Under the pieces are notes generated by a model. The model did no database searches. It was not told where the DNA came from and saw only the letters and a list, made by a program, of their open reading frames with translations. Of a DNA stretch of 64,000 nt, positions 30,315 to 38,840 are shown one piece after another. A program made the translations under genes and the position numbers. The stretch is from Corynebacterium sp. Lineage in GTDB: Bacteria > Actinomycetota > Actinomycetes > Mycobacteriales > Mycobacteriaceae. Location of the stretch: NCBI RefSeq assembly GCF_030532715.1, contig NZ_JAUNKO010000004.1, positions 1 to 64,000 of the forward strand. The letters run 5' to 3'. The first letter of the stretch is position 1, and each line of letters opens with the position of its first letter.

Positions 30315-30343
30315 TTGACAGGGCACGCAACACTGCGTTGAAT
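30315..30343 (+). promoter_or_regulatory. Candidate promoter of the sugar ABC operon
   Basis: TTGACA at 30315-30320, a 17-bp spacer and TTGAAT at 30338-30343. The expected start point near 30350-30352 coincides with GTG 30352, and no ribosome site precedes it, so the mRNA may be leaderless. Confidence 0.5.
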
Positions 30344-30351
30344 CGGTGGTC

Positions 30352-31368
30352 GTGTATAGGTTTTTGCGCTCTGTTCAATCCGCGAGATTCGCGGCCTTTC
30401 TTGTGGGTACCGCATTGGTGCTGGCTGGTTGCTCCTCTACTGGGGGAGCGCCACGCACCGACGCAGGCGGCGCAGGAGGCGCTGTAGGCGGTGGCGGCGT
30501 TGATACCCAGCGGAAGGTGGTGGCGATGATCAGCCACGGCGCACCCGGTGATACGTTTTGGGATCTTGTTCGAAAAGGCGCGGAAGACGCTGCGAACAAA
30601 AGCAATATCGAACTGAGATATTCTTCGGATCCGCAGGCGCCGAACCAAGCGAACCTCGTGCAGTCGGCGATCGACAGCAAGGTTGATGGCATCGCGGTTA
30701 CCATGCCGAACGCGCAGGCGATTGGTCCGGTGGCGCAAAAAGCTGTGGATGCGGGCATACCTGTGGTGGGGCTCAACGCCGGCATGACCGAGTTTCAACG
30801 CTTTGGCATGCAGGGCTTTTTCGGCCAAGACGAGTCTGTTGCTGGTGAACTCGCGGGCAAACGCCTGTCGGAGGAAAGCGCGCAGAAGGTGCTGTGTGTT
30901 ATCCACGAGCAGGGCAATTCCTCGCAGGAAGCACGCTGCGGGGGGATTGAAAAAGGTCTCGGAAAAAAGGTGGAAATCCTGTACGTGAACGGCCAGGATC
31001 TCACCAGCGTGCAAGCTACGGTGCAGACGAAACTCGCCCAAGATCCGAGTATCGATTGGATCATGAGTTTGGTCGCCCCGGTGGCGCTCACCAGCGTGCG
31101 TTCGGTGGAAGCTGCCGGGAGCGAGGCGAAGATCGCTACGTTTGACACCAACGGCGAGCTCGTGGATGCGATCAAAGCTGGCACCATCGAATGGGCTGTT
31201 GATCAGCAGCCTTATTTGCAGGGCTATCTCGCGGTGGATGCGCTGTGGCTGGATGTGCGTAATGGTTCTACCATTGGGGGCGGAAAACCGGTGTATACGG
31301 GCCCGTCGTTCGTCGACTCTGAGAACGTCGAACAGATTGCCGACGCCGCGAAGGCGGGCTTGCGATGA
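30352..31368 (+). CDS. Sugar ABC transporter substrate-binding lipoprotein
   Basis: About 338 residues from GTG 30352; GTG 30346 is also in frame. A lipoprotein signal ends in LVLAGCSS, so the protein is tethered outside the membrane. After a Gly-rich linker, a periplasmic-binding-protein fold of the ribose/galactose class follows: VVAMISHGAPGDTFWDLVRKG, VDGIAVTMPNAQAIGPVAQK, AGIPVVGLNAG and AVDQQPYLQGYLAVDALWL. It overlaps the permease gene by 4 bp. The sugar is not readable; ribose, fructose and xylose are all transported by relatives. Confidence 0.88.
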   Translation: MYRFLRSVQSARFAAFLVGTALVLAGCSSTGGAPRTDAGGAGGAVGGGGVDTQRKVVAMISHGAPGDTFWDLVRKGAEDAANKSNIELRYSSDPQAPNQANLVQSAIDSKVDGIAVTMPNAQAIGPVAQKAVDAGIPVVGLNAGMTEFQRFGMQGFFGQDESVAGELAGKRLSEESAQKVLCVIHEQGNSSQEARCGGIEKGLGKKVEILYVNGQDLTSVQATVQTKLAQDPSIDWIMSLVAPVALTSVRSVEAAGSEAKIATFDTNGELVDAIKAGTIEWAVDQQPYLQGYLAVDALWLDVRNGSTIGGGKPVYTGPSFVDSENVEQIADAAKAGLR

Positions 31369-32420
31369 CCACAACCACGATTACTTCCGCGGCGACCAAT
31401 CACGGGCACGAGGATCGGCTTCCCACTCGGTCCACCTTTGACCAGATTATTCGCCGCCCAGAGCTTGCGAGTTTGCTCGGTGCGATCGCTATCTTTGTGT
31501 TGTTTATGGTAGTGGCCCCAGCGTTTCGGTCTTGGGATTCGGTGGCCACGGTGCTGTACACCGCATCGACGATGGGGATTGTCGCACTGGCGGTCGGTCT
31601 GCTCATGATTGGATCTGAGTTCGATCTTTCCTCAGGTGTCGCGGTAACTACCGCCGCCCTCGCTGCCACCATGCTGAATTACAACCTGCACCTCAACTCG
31701 TGGGTTGGCGCCGCTATCTCGCTGGCAATCGCACTTGCTATCGGCGCGCTCAACGGCTGGTTGGTTACCCGAACGGGTATTCCATCCTTTTTGATTACCT
31801 TGAGTGTGTTCCTGATGTTGCAAGGCCTGAACCTCGCCATCACAAAACTTGTGACCAACCAGGTGGCCACGCCCACGATCGCGGACATGGAGGGGTTTTA
31901 CTCCGCCAATATGGTGTTTGCCAGCAACGTGAATGTGTTCGGCGTGCAGGTCCGTGTCACGGTGTTTTGGTGGATTCTCTTTGTCGTGCTCGCCTCGATC
32001 CTCCTGCACCGCACGCGGTTTGGTAACTGGGTTTTCGCGGTGGGTGGTGACGCCGACGCGGCCTACGCGGTGGGGGTTCCGGTGCGCCGTGTGAAGATCA
32101 TCCTGTTTATGTTCGTGGGTTTCGCCGCCTGGTTTGTGGGCATGCACACTTTGTTTGCGTTTGATTCGATCCAGGCCGGACAGGGCGTGGGGAACGAGTT
32201 TTTGTATATCATTGCCGCCGTGATTGGTGGGTGCGCGCTCACGGGAGGGAAGGGCACCGCCGTGGGCACGGCCATCGGCGCCCTGATTTTCGGCATGACG
32301 AATCAGGGCATTGTGTATGCCGGGTGGAATCCGGATTGGTTTAAGTTTTTCCTCGGCGCGATGCTGCTGTTTGCGGTTGTGACGAATTTGTTTGTTGCGC
32401 GGTATACGGAGGCGCGCTGA
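31365..32420 (+). CDS. Sugar ABC transporter permease, RbsC/FrcC type
   Basis: Membrane permease of 351 residues with about ten hydrophobic segments. Signatures of the ribose/xylose permease family are present: MGIVALAVGLLMIGSEFDLS, NGWLVTRTGIPSFLITLSVF, and the cytoplasmic coupling loop FAVGGDADAAYAVGVPVRR. The C-terminal GGCALTGGKGTAVGTAIGAL is also typical. ATG 31365 overlaps the binding-protein stop, and the stop shares one base with the ATPase start, so the three genes are translationally coupled. Confidence 0.9.
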   Translation: MTTTTITSAATNHGHEDRLPTRSTFDQIIRRPELASLLGAIAIFVLFMVVAPAFRSWDSVATVLYTASTMGIVALAVGLLMIGSEFDLSSGVAVTTAALAATMLNYNLHLNSWVGAAISLAIALAIGALNGWLVTRTGIPSFLITLSVFLMLQGLNLAITKLVTNQVATPTIADMEGFYSANMVFASNVNVFGVQVRVTVFWWILFVVLASILLHRTRFGNWVFAVGGDADAAYAVGVPVRRVKIILFMFVGFAAWFVGMHTLFAFDSIQAGQGVGNEFLYIIAAVIGGCALTGGKGTAVGTAIGALIFGMTNQGIVYAGWNPDWFKFFLGAMLLFAVVTNLFVARYTEAR

Positions 32421-33178
32421 TGGCTATTGTTTCGTTGGTTGATGTTTCGAAGTCGTACGGTTCGTTTCGCGCGTTGTCCGATATAAATTTGGAGGTTGAC
32501 GCGGGGGAGGTGCTGTGCGTGCTTGGGGATAATGGCGCCGGGAAGTCCACGCTGATTAAGGTCCTTGCGGGCTTGCATGCTCCCACCTCCGGCCAAGTGC
32601 TTATCGACGCCGCCCCCGCCACCCTCGATTCTCCTGCCGCGGCGTTGGAGGCGGGGATTGCCACGGTGTATCAAGATTTGGCTGTGGTGGGGCAGATGTC
32701 GGTGTGGCGGAATTTCTTTTTGGGCCAGGAGTTGACGGGCCGGTTCGGTTTGCTGCGCCGCGAGGAAATGCGTTCAATTACGCGCGATCAGTTGCATTCG
32801 ATGGGTATTGATCTCGCCGATATTGATGTCCCGGTTTCCAGCTTGTCGGGCGGTCAACGTCAAGTGGTGGCGATCGCTCGCGCCATCTATTTTGGCGCTC
32901 GGGTGGTGATTTTGGACGAACCTACCGCCGCTTTGGGGGTGAAGCAATCCGGAATGGTGTTGCGTTTTATTGCCGCCGCTCGGGATCGTGGAACCGCGGT
33001 TGTATTGATCACTCACAATCCGCATCATGCGCATTTAGTTGGTGATCGATTTACCATTTTGAAGCTGGGGAAACAGGTCTTAACCGCAGGTAGGGACCAG
33101 GTTACGGTGGATGAACTAGCGCTGCAAATGGCGGGCGGCGGGGAGTTGGATGCGTTACAGCATGAATTAGCCCGTTGA
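32420..33178 (+). CDS. Sugar ABC transporter ATP-binding protein
   Basis: 252-residue nucleotide-binding subunit. Walker A is GDNGAGKSTL, the signature LSGGQRQVVAIARA and Walker B VVILDEPTAALG, and the switch His lies in LITHNPHHA. Only one ATPase domain is present. RbsA- and XylG-type transporters have two fused domains, whereas FrcA-type transporters have one. A homodimer is therefore expected. It ends the transporter operon; the PTS genes start 101 bp later with their own promoter. Confidence 0.9.
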   Translation: MAIVSLVDVSKSYGSFRALSDINLEVDAGEVLCVLGDNGAGKSTLIKVLAGLHAPTSGQVLIDAAPATLDSPAAALEAGIATVYQDLAVVGQMSVWRNFFLGQELTGRFGLLRREEMRSITRDQLHSMGIDLADIDVPVSSLSGGQRQVVAIARAIYFGARVVILDEPTAALGVKQSGMVLRFIAAARDRGTAVVLITHNPHHAHLVGDRFTILKLGKQVLTAGRDQVTVDELALQMAGGGELDALQHELAR

Positions 33179-33262
33179 CGTGCCCGCGATACACAGCGTG
33201 CCAACTTTATTAAATTGTGACCAACACGGCGAACTATTGCGCTAGATAGTAATCCTCCTCTC

Positions 33263-33268
33263 TAATAG
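33263..33268 (+). promoter_or_regulatory. Candidate -10 box of the PTS operon
   Basis: TAATAG at 33263-33268 ends 11 bp before ATG 33280. No ribosome site is present (cattcctttat), so transcription would start almost at the ATG. The -35 is poor (TTGCGC at 33237, 20 bp spacing). Confidence 0.4.
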
Positions 33269-33279
33269 CATTCCTTTAT

Positions 33280-34062
33280 ATGACCTCATTATCTGAGCTG
33301 CTGGCCACTGATGCGATTGCTCTGGATGTGCAAGTGCGGAATTGGGAGGCGGCGATTCGGCTTGCCGGGCAACTCCTTGAGAGCACGGGCGCGGTGGAGC
33401 CGGAGTATACGGAGGCGATGCTGGACGTCGTCAAGGACAACGGGCCGTACATTGTTGTAGCCCCAGGGTTTGCGTTTGCACATGCGCGGCCGTCCCGCTC
33501 GGTGCACACGACGGCGATGTCCTGGGTGCGGCTCGCGGAACCCGTGGAGTTCGGCCACCCCAAAAACGACCCCGTCACGCTCGTGGTGGCGCTGGCAGCG
33601 AAGGATAGTACCGAGCATACGAAGGCCATGGCGCAGCTCGCCCGCCTGCTCAGCAAACCCGACACCAAAGCGCTTCTCGACGCCGCGATGACCGGCGACG
33701 ACCTGCTGGAAATCCTCGGCAGGGAGCCGGTCGCCGCGACCGAGTCGGAAGTGGCGGACATTATCGACACCAAGCAGCGCAACAAAATCCTCACGGTGTG
33801 CGGTAACGGGTTGGGCACTTCCTTGTTCCTCAAAAACACTCTTGAGGAGGTGCTCAGCCGGTGGGGTTGGGCGCCCTATGTTTCCGTGGAGGCCACCGAC
33901 ACCATTTCCGCCAAAGGCAAGGCCCAAGAGGCGGACCTGATTCTCACCTCCGGCGAGATCGCCCACACGCTCGAAGGTGTTGGGGTGCCGGTGGCCGTCA
34001 TCCACAATTTCACTGATCCATTCGAGGTGGACGCGGTGTTGCGTGACCTCTACGACGTCTAG
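33280..34062 (+). CDS. PTS EIIA-EIIB fusion, ascorbate/mannitol type
   Basis: 260 residues. The first 150 form a fructose/mannitol-type EIIA domain with the phospho-accepting histidine His68 in AFAHARPSRSV. After a short linker comes a lactose/ascorbate-type EIIB domain with the phosphocysteine Cys174 in ILTVCGNGLGTSLF. Phosphate passes from HPr to His68, then Cys174, then the incoming sugar. The membrane EIIC is encoded 9 bp downstream. In Escherichia coli ascorbate EIIA (UlaC) and EIIB (UlaB) are separate proteins; here they are fused. Substrate assignment rests on the UlaA-type EIIC. Confidence 0.88.
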   Translation: MTSLSELLATDAIALDVQVRNWEAAIRLAGQLLESTGAVEPEYTEAMLDVVKDNGPYIVVAPGFAFAHARPSRSVHTTAMSWVRLAEPVEFGHPKNDPVTLVVALAAKDSTEHTKAMAQLARLLSKPDTKALLDAAMTGDDLLEILGREPVAATESEVADIIDTKQRNKILTVCGNGLGTSLFLKNTLEEVLSRWGWAPYVSVEATDTISAKGKAQEADLILTSGEIAHTLEGVGVPVAVIHNFTDPFEVDAVLRDLYDV

Positions 34063-34071
34063 GAGCCTAGC

Positions 34072-35607
34072 GTGGACGTAGTCATTTCCGTCTCCGAGTT
34101 CCTAGTCAATGAGATCTTGGCCGTGCCGGCCTTCCTCATTGGCTTGATTACGGCGGTGGGACTGGCCGCCATGAAGAAAACCTCCGGTCAGGTGATCGGT
34201 GGTGCATTGAAAGCCACGCTTGGCTTCCTGCTCATTGGCGCTGGGGCCACCCTCGTGGTTGCCTCCTTGGAGCCGCTGGGTGTGATGATCCAAGGCGCCA
34301 CGGGCGCCCAGGGCGTGGTGCCTACCAACGAGGCAATCGCCGGCATCGCGCAGCAACAATACGGCGCGCAAGTCGCCTGGATGATGATCTTGGGGTTCGC
34401 CATCAGCCTCGTCCTCGCGCGGTTGACCCCACTGCGGTATGTGTTCCTCACCGGCCACCACGTGCTGTTTATGGCCACGATGCTCACCATCATCCTGGCT
34501 ACAGCGGGCTACCACGCGTGGGTGGTGGTCGTGGGTGGCGGCGTGCTGCTGGGTATCTTGATGGTTTCCATGCCCGCCCTCGTGCACCCCTGGATGCGCC
34601 GGGTCACCGGTGACGATTCTATTGCCATGGGGCACTTCGGCTCGGCGGGTTACATTGCCGCTGGCGCGGTGGGTTCCCTGGTTGGCGGCCGCCGTGGCAA
34701 CCGCCCCAGCCGTTCCACGGAGGAACTGAAACTGCCGGAAAGCCTGCGATTCCTGCGGGATTCCATGGTGGCCACCGCGCTGTCCATGGTGCTGATGTAT
34801 GTGATCTTGGCGCTGGCCATGTTGTGGCGGGTGGGCAAACAGCAAGCCTTCGGCGCGTTTGAAGACGGCGCCTCCAGCGTAGGCAACTACCTCATGCAAT
34901 CTGTTACCCAAGGCCTGCAATTCGGGGTGGCGGTGGCCGTGATCCTATTCGGTGTGCGCACCATCCTCGGCGAATTAGTGCCCGCCTTCCAGGGCATTGC
35001 CGCCAAAGTCGTGCCCGGCGCCATGCCCGCCTTGGACTGTCCGATCGTGTTTCCCTACGCCCAAAATGCGGTACTCATCGGCTTTATCTCTTCCTTCGTT
35101 GGGGGCTTGGTTGGCCTGCTCATTCTTTCCTCAGTATTAAGCCCCCAATTTGGCGTAGCGCTCATTTTGCCGGGCTTGGTGCCGCACTTCTTCACCGGTG
35201 GTGCCGCAGGTGTGTTCGGCAACGCCACCGGTGGGCGCAGGGGTGCTGTCTTCGGGGCGTTTACCAACGGGTTATTGATTACCTTTTTGCCGGCATTCCT
35301 GTTGGGTGTTCTTGGCACCTTCGGGAATGAAAACACCACCTTTGGGGATGCAGACTTCGGCTGGTTCGGCATCGCCGTGGGTGCTGCCGCGAAACTTGGC
35401 GGCATTGGGGGGTTTGCGCTGATCGCACTGGTCGGGGCCGTCGTCTTCGGGCTGGCTTTGATTGTGCAAAAGAAGATGGCGGGCAGCGTGGTCGCAGCGG
35501 TGGTGGCAACCACCACGGAAGTGCCTATCCCGGCACCCAATACCTTTCCGAAAATCGCGCCGCCAAAGGGTGCGCCCAAGCCGCCGGAGACGCTGGAATT
35601 GCACTAG
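34072..35607 (+). CDS. ulaA: PTS ascorbate-type EIIC permease
   Basis: 511-residue membrane component of the UlaA/SgaT family. The GTG start has TAGGAGCC just upstream. About eleven membrane segments are seen. Family sequence includes NEILAVPAFLIGLITAVGL, TGHHVLFMATMLTII, CPIVFPYAQNAVLIGFISSF and GLVPHFFTGGAAGVFGNATGG. It carries ascorbate or a related sugar acid through the membrane while EIIB phosphorylates it. The C-terminal 60 residues are a Pro/Lys-rich cytoplasmic tail (IPAPNTFPKIAPPKG). No ascorbate-catabolic gene (ulaD, ulaE, ulaF, ulaG) lies next to it. Confidence 0.88.
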   Translation: MDVVISVSEFLVNEILAVPAFLIGLITAVGLAAMKKTSGQVIGGALKATLGFLLIGAGATLVVASLEPLGVMIQGATGAQGVVPTNEAIAGIAQQQYGAQVAWMMILGFAISLVLARLTPLRYVFLTGHHVLFMATMLTIILATAGYHAWVVVVGGGVLLGILMVSMPALVHPWMRRVTGDDSIAMGHFGSAGYIAAGAVGSLVGGRRGNRPSRSTEELKLPESLRFLRDSMVATALSMVLMYVILALAMLWRVGKQQAFGAFEDGASSVGNYLMQSVTQGLQFGVAVAVILFGVRTILGELVPAFQGIAAKVVPGAMPALDCPIVFPYAQNAVLIGFISSFVGGLVGLLILSSVLSPQFGVALILPGLVPHFFTGGAAGVFGNATGGRRGAVFGAFTNGLLITFLPAFLLGVLGTFGNENTTFGDADFGWFGIAVGAAAKLGGIGGFALIALVGAVVFGLALIVQKKMAGSVVAAVVATTTEVPIPAPNTFPKIAPPKGAPKPPETLELH

Positions 35608-35642
35608 GGGCGCGGGGAACGCGGCGTCGAAAAGAAAATATC

Positions 35643-35671
35643 TTGTGTGCTGGGCACTCGTCATGTAGGGT
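35643..35671 (+). promoter_or_regulatory. Promoter of the rpsH operon
   Basis: TTGTGT at 35643-35648, 17-bp spacer, TAGGGT at 35666-35671, about 200 bp before rpsH. An inverted repeat, CTGGGCA (35650-35656) and TGCCCAG just after the -10, embraces the promoter and could be an operator or the 3' end of the ulaA transcript. Confidence 0.6.
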
Positions 35672-35869
35672 TGCCCAGTGGACCTGAACTAGGTCTATGT
35701 ACTTTATTATTCCTACTTTGTTGTAGGCCCCCCGCCCTAGGGCGTCCACCTTTTTTCGGAGGCAGCGAGCCGCAGTGCTATTGAGTGCTGGTGGCGACGA
35801 GTGGCCGGTGACAGGTGATAACGCTGGGTGGGGAAGGAACCGCAACGAGAAAGGCGCCAAGGTCACCCT

Positions 35870-36268
35870 ATGACCATGACTGATCCTATTGCCGACATGC
35901 TGTCGCGCGTGCGCAACGCAAACAATGCGTACCACGACACCGTGTCGATGCCCTCTTCGAAGCTGAAGGCGAACATCGCTGAGATTTTGAAGCAAGAGGG
36001 TTACATCGCTGACTACTCTGTTGAGGACGCCAAGGTTGGCAAGACCCTCAACATCACCCTGAAGTACGGCCCGACCCGTGAGCGTTCCATTGCTGGTGTG
36101 CGTCGCGTGTCCAAGCCGGGTCTGCGCGTGTATGCAAAATCCACCAACCTGCCGAAGGTGCTCGGCGGCTTAGGCGTGGCCATTATCTCCACGTCCCAGG
36201 GGCTGCTCACCGACCGTCAGGCTAACCAGAAGCGCGTGGGCGGCGAAGTCCTCGCCTACGTGTGGTAA
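35870..36268 (+). CDS. rpsH: 30S ribosomal protein S8
   Basis: S8, 132 residues, a 16S rRNA central-domain binder. [18 protein letters not shown] at the start fixes ATG 35870; an upstream in-frame extension does not look like S8. [20 protein letters not shown] and [13 protein letters not shown] are diagnostic. In Escherichia coli S8 represses the spc operon; here rpsH heads the second half of a split spc operon. Confidence 0.98.
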   Translation: MTMTDPIADMLSRVRNANNAYHDTVSMPSSKLKANIAEILKQEGYIADYSVEDAKVGKTLNITLKYGPTRERSIAGVRRVSKPGLRVYAKSTNLPKVLGGLGVAIISTSQGLLTDRQANQKRVGGEVLAYVW

Positions 36269-36285
36269 GGGAGGACTGAGTACAC

Positions 36286-36822
36286 ATGTCGCGTATTGGT
36301 AAAAACCCGGTTGTTGTCCCCTCCGGTGTGGAAACGAAAATCGACGGCCAGACCGTCGACGTCAAGGGCCCCAAGGGTTCGCTTTCGTTCGAGGTTCCGG
36401 CCCCGATCGTGGTGAGCCAGGAGGGCAACGAGATCATCGTTACCCGCCCCGATGACAACCGCAAGAGCCGCGCCCTGCACGGTTTGTCCCGTTCGCTGAT
36501 CAACAACATGGTTGTTGGTGTCACCGAAGGCTACACCATCAAGATGGAAATCTTCGGTGTTGGTTACCGTGTACAGGCAAAGGGCAAGAACCTGGAGTTC
36601 TCCCTTGGCTACAGCCACCCAGTTTTGATTGAGGCTCCGGAAGGCGTCACCTTTGCGGTTGACGGCACCACGAAGTTCTCCATCTCGGGTATCGACAAGC
36701 AGAAGGTCGGCCAGATCGCCGCTATCATCCGTCGCCTGCGGAAGGACGATCCTTACAAGGGTAAGGGCATCCGCTACGAGGGTGAGCAGATCCGCCGCAA
36801 GGTCGGAAAGACGGGTAAGTAA
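36286..36822 (+). CDS. rplF: 50S ribosomal protein L6
   Basis: L6, 178 residues, near the factor-binding site. [19 protein letters not shown] opens the protein and [19 protein letters not shown] and [18 protein letters not shown] close it. GGGAGGAC precedes the ATG. The stop shares one base with the rplR ATG. Confidence 0.98.
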   Translation: MSRIGKNPVVVPSGVETKIDGQTVDVKGPKGSLSFEVPAPIVVSQEGNEIIVTRPDDNRKSRALHGLSRSLINNMVVGVTEGYTIKMEIFGVGYRVQAKGKNLEFSLGYSHPVLIEAPEGVTFAVDGTTKFSISGIDKQKVGQIAAIIRRLRKDDPYKGKGIRYEGEQIRRKVGKTGK

Positions 36823-37223
36823 TGAGCAACACCGCAGAGAACAAGCGTCTCCCAATCGGCAAGGACATCTCCACCCGTCGTCGTGTGGCGCGTGCCCGCC
36901 GCCACAGCCGCATCCGCAAGCACATGCGCGGTACTCCCGAGGCTCCGCGCCTGGTAGTGCACCGTACCTCCCGTCACATGCACGCCCAGGTCATCGACGA
37001 TATTGCAGGCCACACCCTGGCCGCCGCCTCCACCATGGAAGCCGATATTCGCGCCATGGAAGGCGACAAGAAAGCTCGTGCCGCCAAGGTTGGCGAGCTT
37101 ATTGCTGAGCGCGCCAAGGCCGCCGGCATCGAAGCAATCGTCTTTGACCGTGCAGGTTACAAGTACCACGGCCGCGTCGCCGCACTCGCCGACGCCGCCC
37201 GTGAAGGTGGTCTGAAGTTCTAA
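36822..37223 (+). CDS. rplR: 50S ribosomal protein L18
   Basis: L18, 133 residues, a 5S rRNA-binding protein. [24 protein letters not shown] basic N-terminus, [19 protein letters not shown] and the C-terminal [20 protein letters not shown] are the family signature. It overlaps rplF by one base; rpsE follows after 37 bp containing ggaagg. Confidence 0.98.
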   Translation: MSNTAENKRLPIGKDISTRRRVARARRHSRIRKHMRGTPEAPRLVVHRTSRHMHAQVIDDIAGHTLAAASTMEADIRAMEGDKKARAAKVGELIAERAKAAGIEAIVFDRAGYKYHGRVAALADAAREGGLKF

Positions 37224-37260
37224 TGATCACCGTCAACATCATCAACGGAAGGAACGCGTA

Positions 37261-37890
37261 ATGCCGGGACGTGAACGGCGTGACGGCGGACGCTCCGCCG
37301 ACAACAACAACGAAAACCGCAACGAGCGTCGGGGCCGTGGCCGCGACGACCGTCGCAACCAGCAGCAGGACGAGCGCTCGCAGTACATTGAGCGCGTAGT
37401 GACCATCAACCGTGTGTCCAAGGTGGTCAAGGGTGGTCGTCGCTTCAGCTTCACCGCACTTGTCATCGTTGGCGACGGCCAAGGCATGGTCGGCGTTGGC
37501 TACGGCAAGGCCAAGGAAGTTCCCGCCGCCATTCAAAAGGGTGCAGAAGAAGCACGCAAGAACTTCTTCCGTGTTCCCATGGTGGCTGGCACCATCACCC
37601 ACCCCGTGCAGGGTGAAGCAGCGGCTGGCATCGTAATGATGCGCCCCGCAGCTCCCGGTACCGGTGTCATCGCCGGTGGCGCTGCCCGCCCCGTACTGGA
37701 ATGCGCTGGCATCCAGGACATTCTTTGTAAATCCCTGGGCTCCGACAACGCCATCAACGTCGTCCACGCAACCGTGGCCGGCCTGAAGCAACTGGTCCGC
37801 CCAGAAGAGGTCGCAGCCCGCCGTGGCAAGACCCTCGAAGAGGTCGCCCCGGCTCGCATGCTGCGCGCACGCGCAGGGCAGGAGGCGTAA
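37261..37890 (+). CDS. rpsE: 30S ribosomal protein S5
   Basis: S5, 209 residues, important for decoding fidelity. An Arg/Asn/Asp-rich N-terminal extension of about 45 residues, common in actinobacteria, precedes the conserved region: [58 protein letters not shown] and [14 protein letters not shown]. rpmD follows after 3 bp. Confidence 0.98.
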   Translation: MPGRERRDGGRSADNNNENRNERRGRGRDDRRNQQQDERSQYIERVVTINRVSKVVKGGRRFSFTALVIVGDGQGMVGVGYGKAKEVPAAIQKGAEEARKNFFRVPMVAGTITHPVQGEAAAGIVMMRPAAPGTGVIAGGAARPVLECAGIQDILCKSLGSDNAINVVHATVAGLKQLVRPEEVAARRGKTLEEVAPARMLRARAGQEA

Positions 37891-37893
37891 ACC

Positions 37894-38079
37894 ATGGCCC
37901 TGAAGATTACTCAAACCAAAGGCACTGTTGGTGCGAAGCGGAATCAGAAGGAATCGCTGCGCAGCCTCGGCCTGAAACGCATCCGCCACTCCGTGGTCCG
38001 CCCCGACACCCCCCAGGTGCGCGGCATGATCAACGTGGTGCGTCACATGGTCGTCGTTGAAGAAGTGGCGGGGGAGTAG
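37894..38079 (+). CDS. rpmD: 50S ribosomal protein L30
   Basis: L30, 61 residues. [40 protein letters not shown] and [15 protein letters not shown] match the family along its whole length. It lies between rpsE and rplO in standard spc order. Confidence 0.97.
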   Translation: MALKITQTKGTVGAKRNQKESLRSLGLKRIRHSVVRPDTPQVRGMINVVRHMVVVEEVAGE

Positions 38080-38086
38080 GCACAAC

Positions 38087-38533
38087 ATGAGCGAACCAAT
38101 TAAGCTCCACCACCTGCGCCCGGCACCGGGCGCGAACAAGCCCAAGACCCGCGTCGGTCGCGGTGAGGCTTCCAAGGGTAAAACCGCTGGTCGCGGTACC
38201 AAGGGTACGAAGGCCCGCAAGCAGGTTTCGGCCGCATTCGAGGGTGGCCAAATGCCGCTGCACATGCGTCTGCCGAAACTCAAGGGCTTCAAGAACCCCA
38301 ACAAGGTTGTCTTCCAGGTAGTCAACGTAGCCGACCTGGAAAAGGCCTTCCCCAAGGGTGGCGACATCGCCATCGCCGACATCGTTGCTGCCGGGCTCGC
38401 CCGCAAAAAGCAACCGGTGAAGATCCTGGGCAACGGCGAGATCAAGGTTGCGGTAAACGTCACCGCCACCAAGTTCTCCCGTTCCGCCAAGGAAAAGATC
38501 GAAGCAGCCGGCGGCTCCATCACCGAAGCCTAA
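38087..38533 (+). CDS. rplO: 50S ribosomal protein L15
   Basis: L15, 148 residues from ATG 38087, which is 7 bp after the rpmD stop; the upstream TTG inside rpmD is rejected. The Gly/Lys-rich N-terminus is typical ([19 protein letters not shown], then [14 protein letters not shown]), followed by [18 protein letters not shown]. It ends the rpsH operon at a terminator. Confidence 0.98.
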   Translation: MSEPIKLHHLRPAPGANKPKTRVGRGEASKGKTAGRGTKGTKARKQVSAAFEGGQMPLHMRLPKLKGFKNPNKVVFQVVNVADLEKAFPKGGDIAIADIVAAGLARKKQPVKILGNGEIKVAVNVTATKFSRSAKEKIEAAGGSITEA

Positions 38534-38550
38534 CCTGCTGTCAAGCGCAT

Positions 38551-38587
38551 CCCCTCGCGCCTGGATTTGCTCCAGGCCGGGGGTTTT
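38551..38587 (+). terminator. Terminator after rplO
   Basis: GCCTGGA pairs with TCCAGGC around a TTTGC loop, with outer CCCC/GGGG pairing and a TTTT tail, 18 bp after the rplO stop. Confidence 0.85.
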
Positions 38588-38684
38588 CGCGTTGGTGGGG
38601 GAGGAGGGGCGTCGATACGTGGGGAAGCTGAAACCGTCGCACGCGCGGCGAAACAGTGAGGTGAGCCAACCTAAGGAGCCGCTG

Positions 38685-38741
38685 ATGGGGACCAAGGTGG
38701 GCACGACAAGGGCGATGCTGCTAGGATTGTGCAGTCTATGA
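38685..38741 (+). other. Possible leader ORF upstream of secY
   Basis: An 18-residue frame, MGTKVGTTRAMLLGLCSL, with a strong AAGGAG site 5 bp upstream. Its stop overlaps the start of a 12-residue frame at 38738-38776. TAGGAT at 38722-38727 inside it may instead be a -10 box for secY. Coding or leader function is uncertain. Confidence 0.25.
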
Positions 38742-38840
38742 ACTTGGGCGCGCCGGACGTGGTGCGCCGAACCTAACTAATCACACAACCTGCCCACTCG
38801 GGACTATTCACGGCACCTAAGTGGGTGGCCAGGAGGATAT

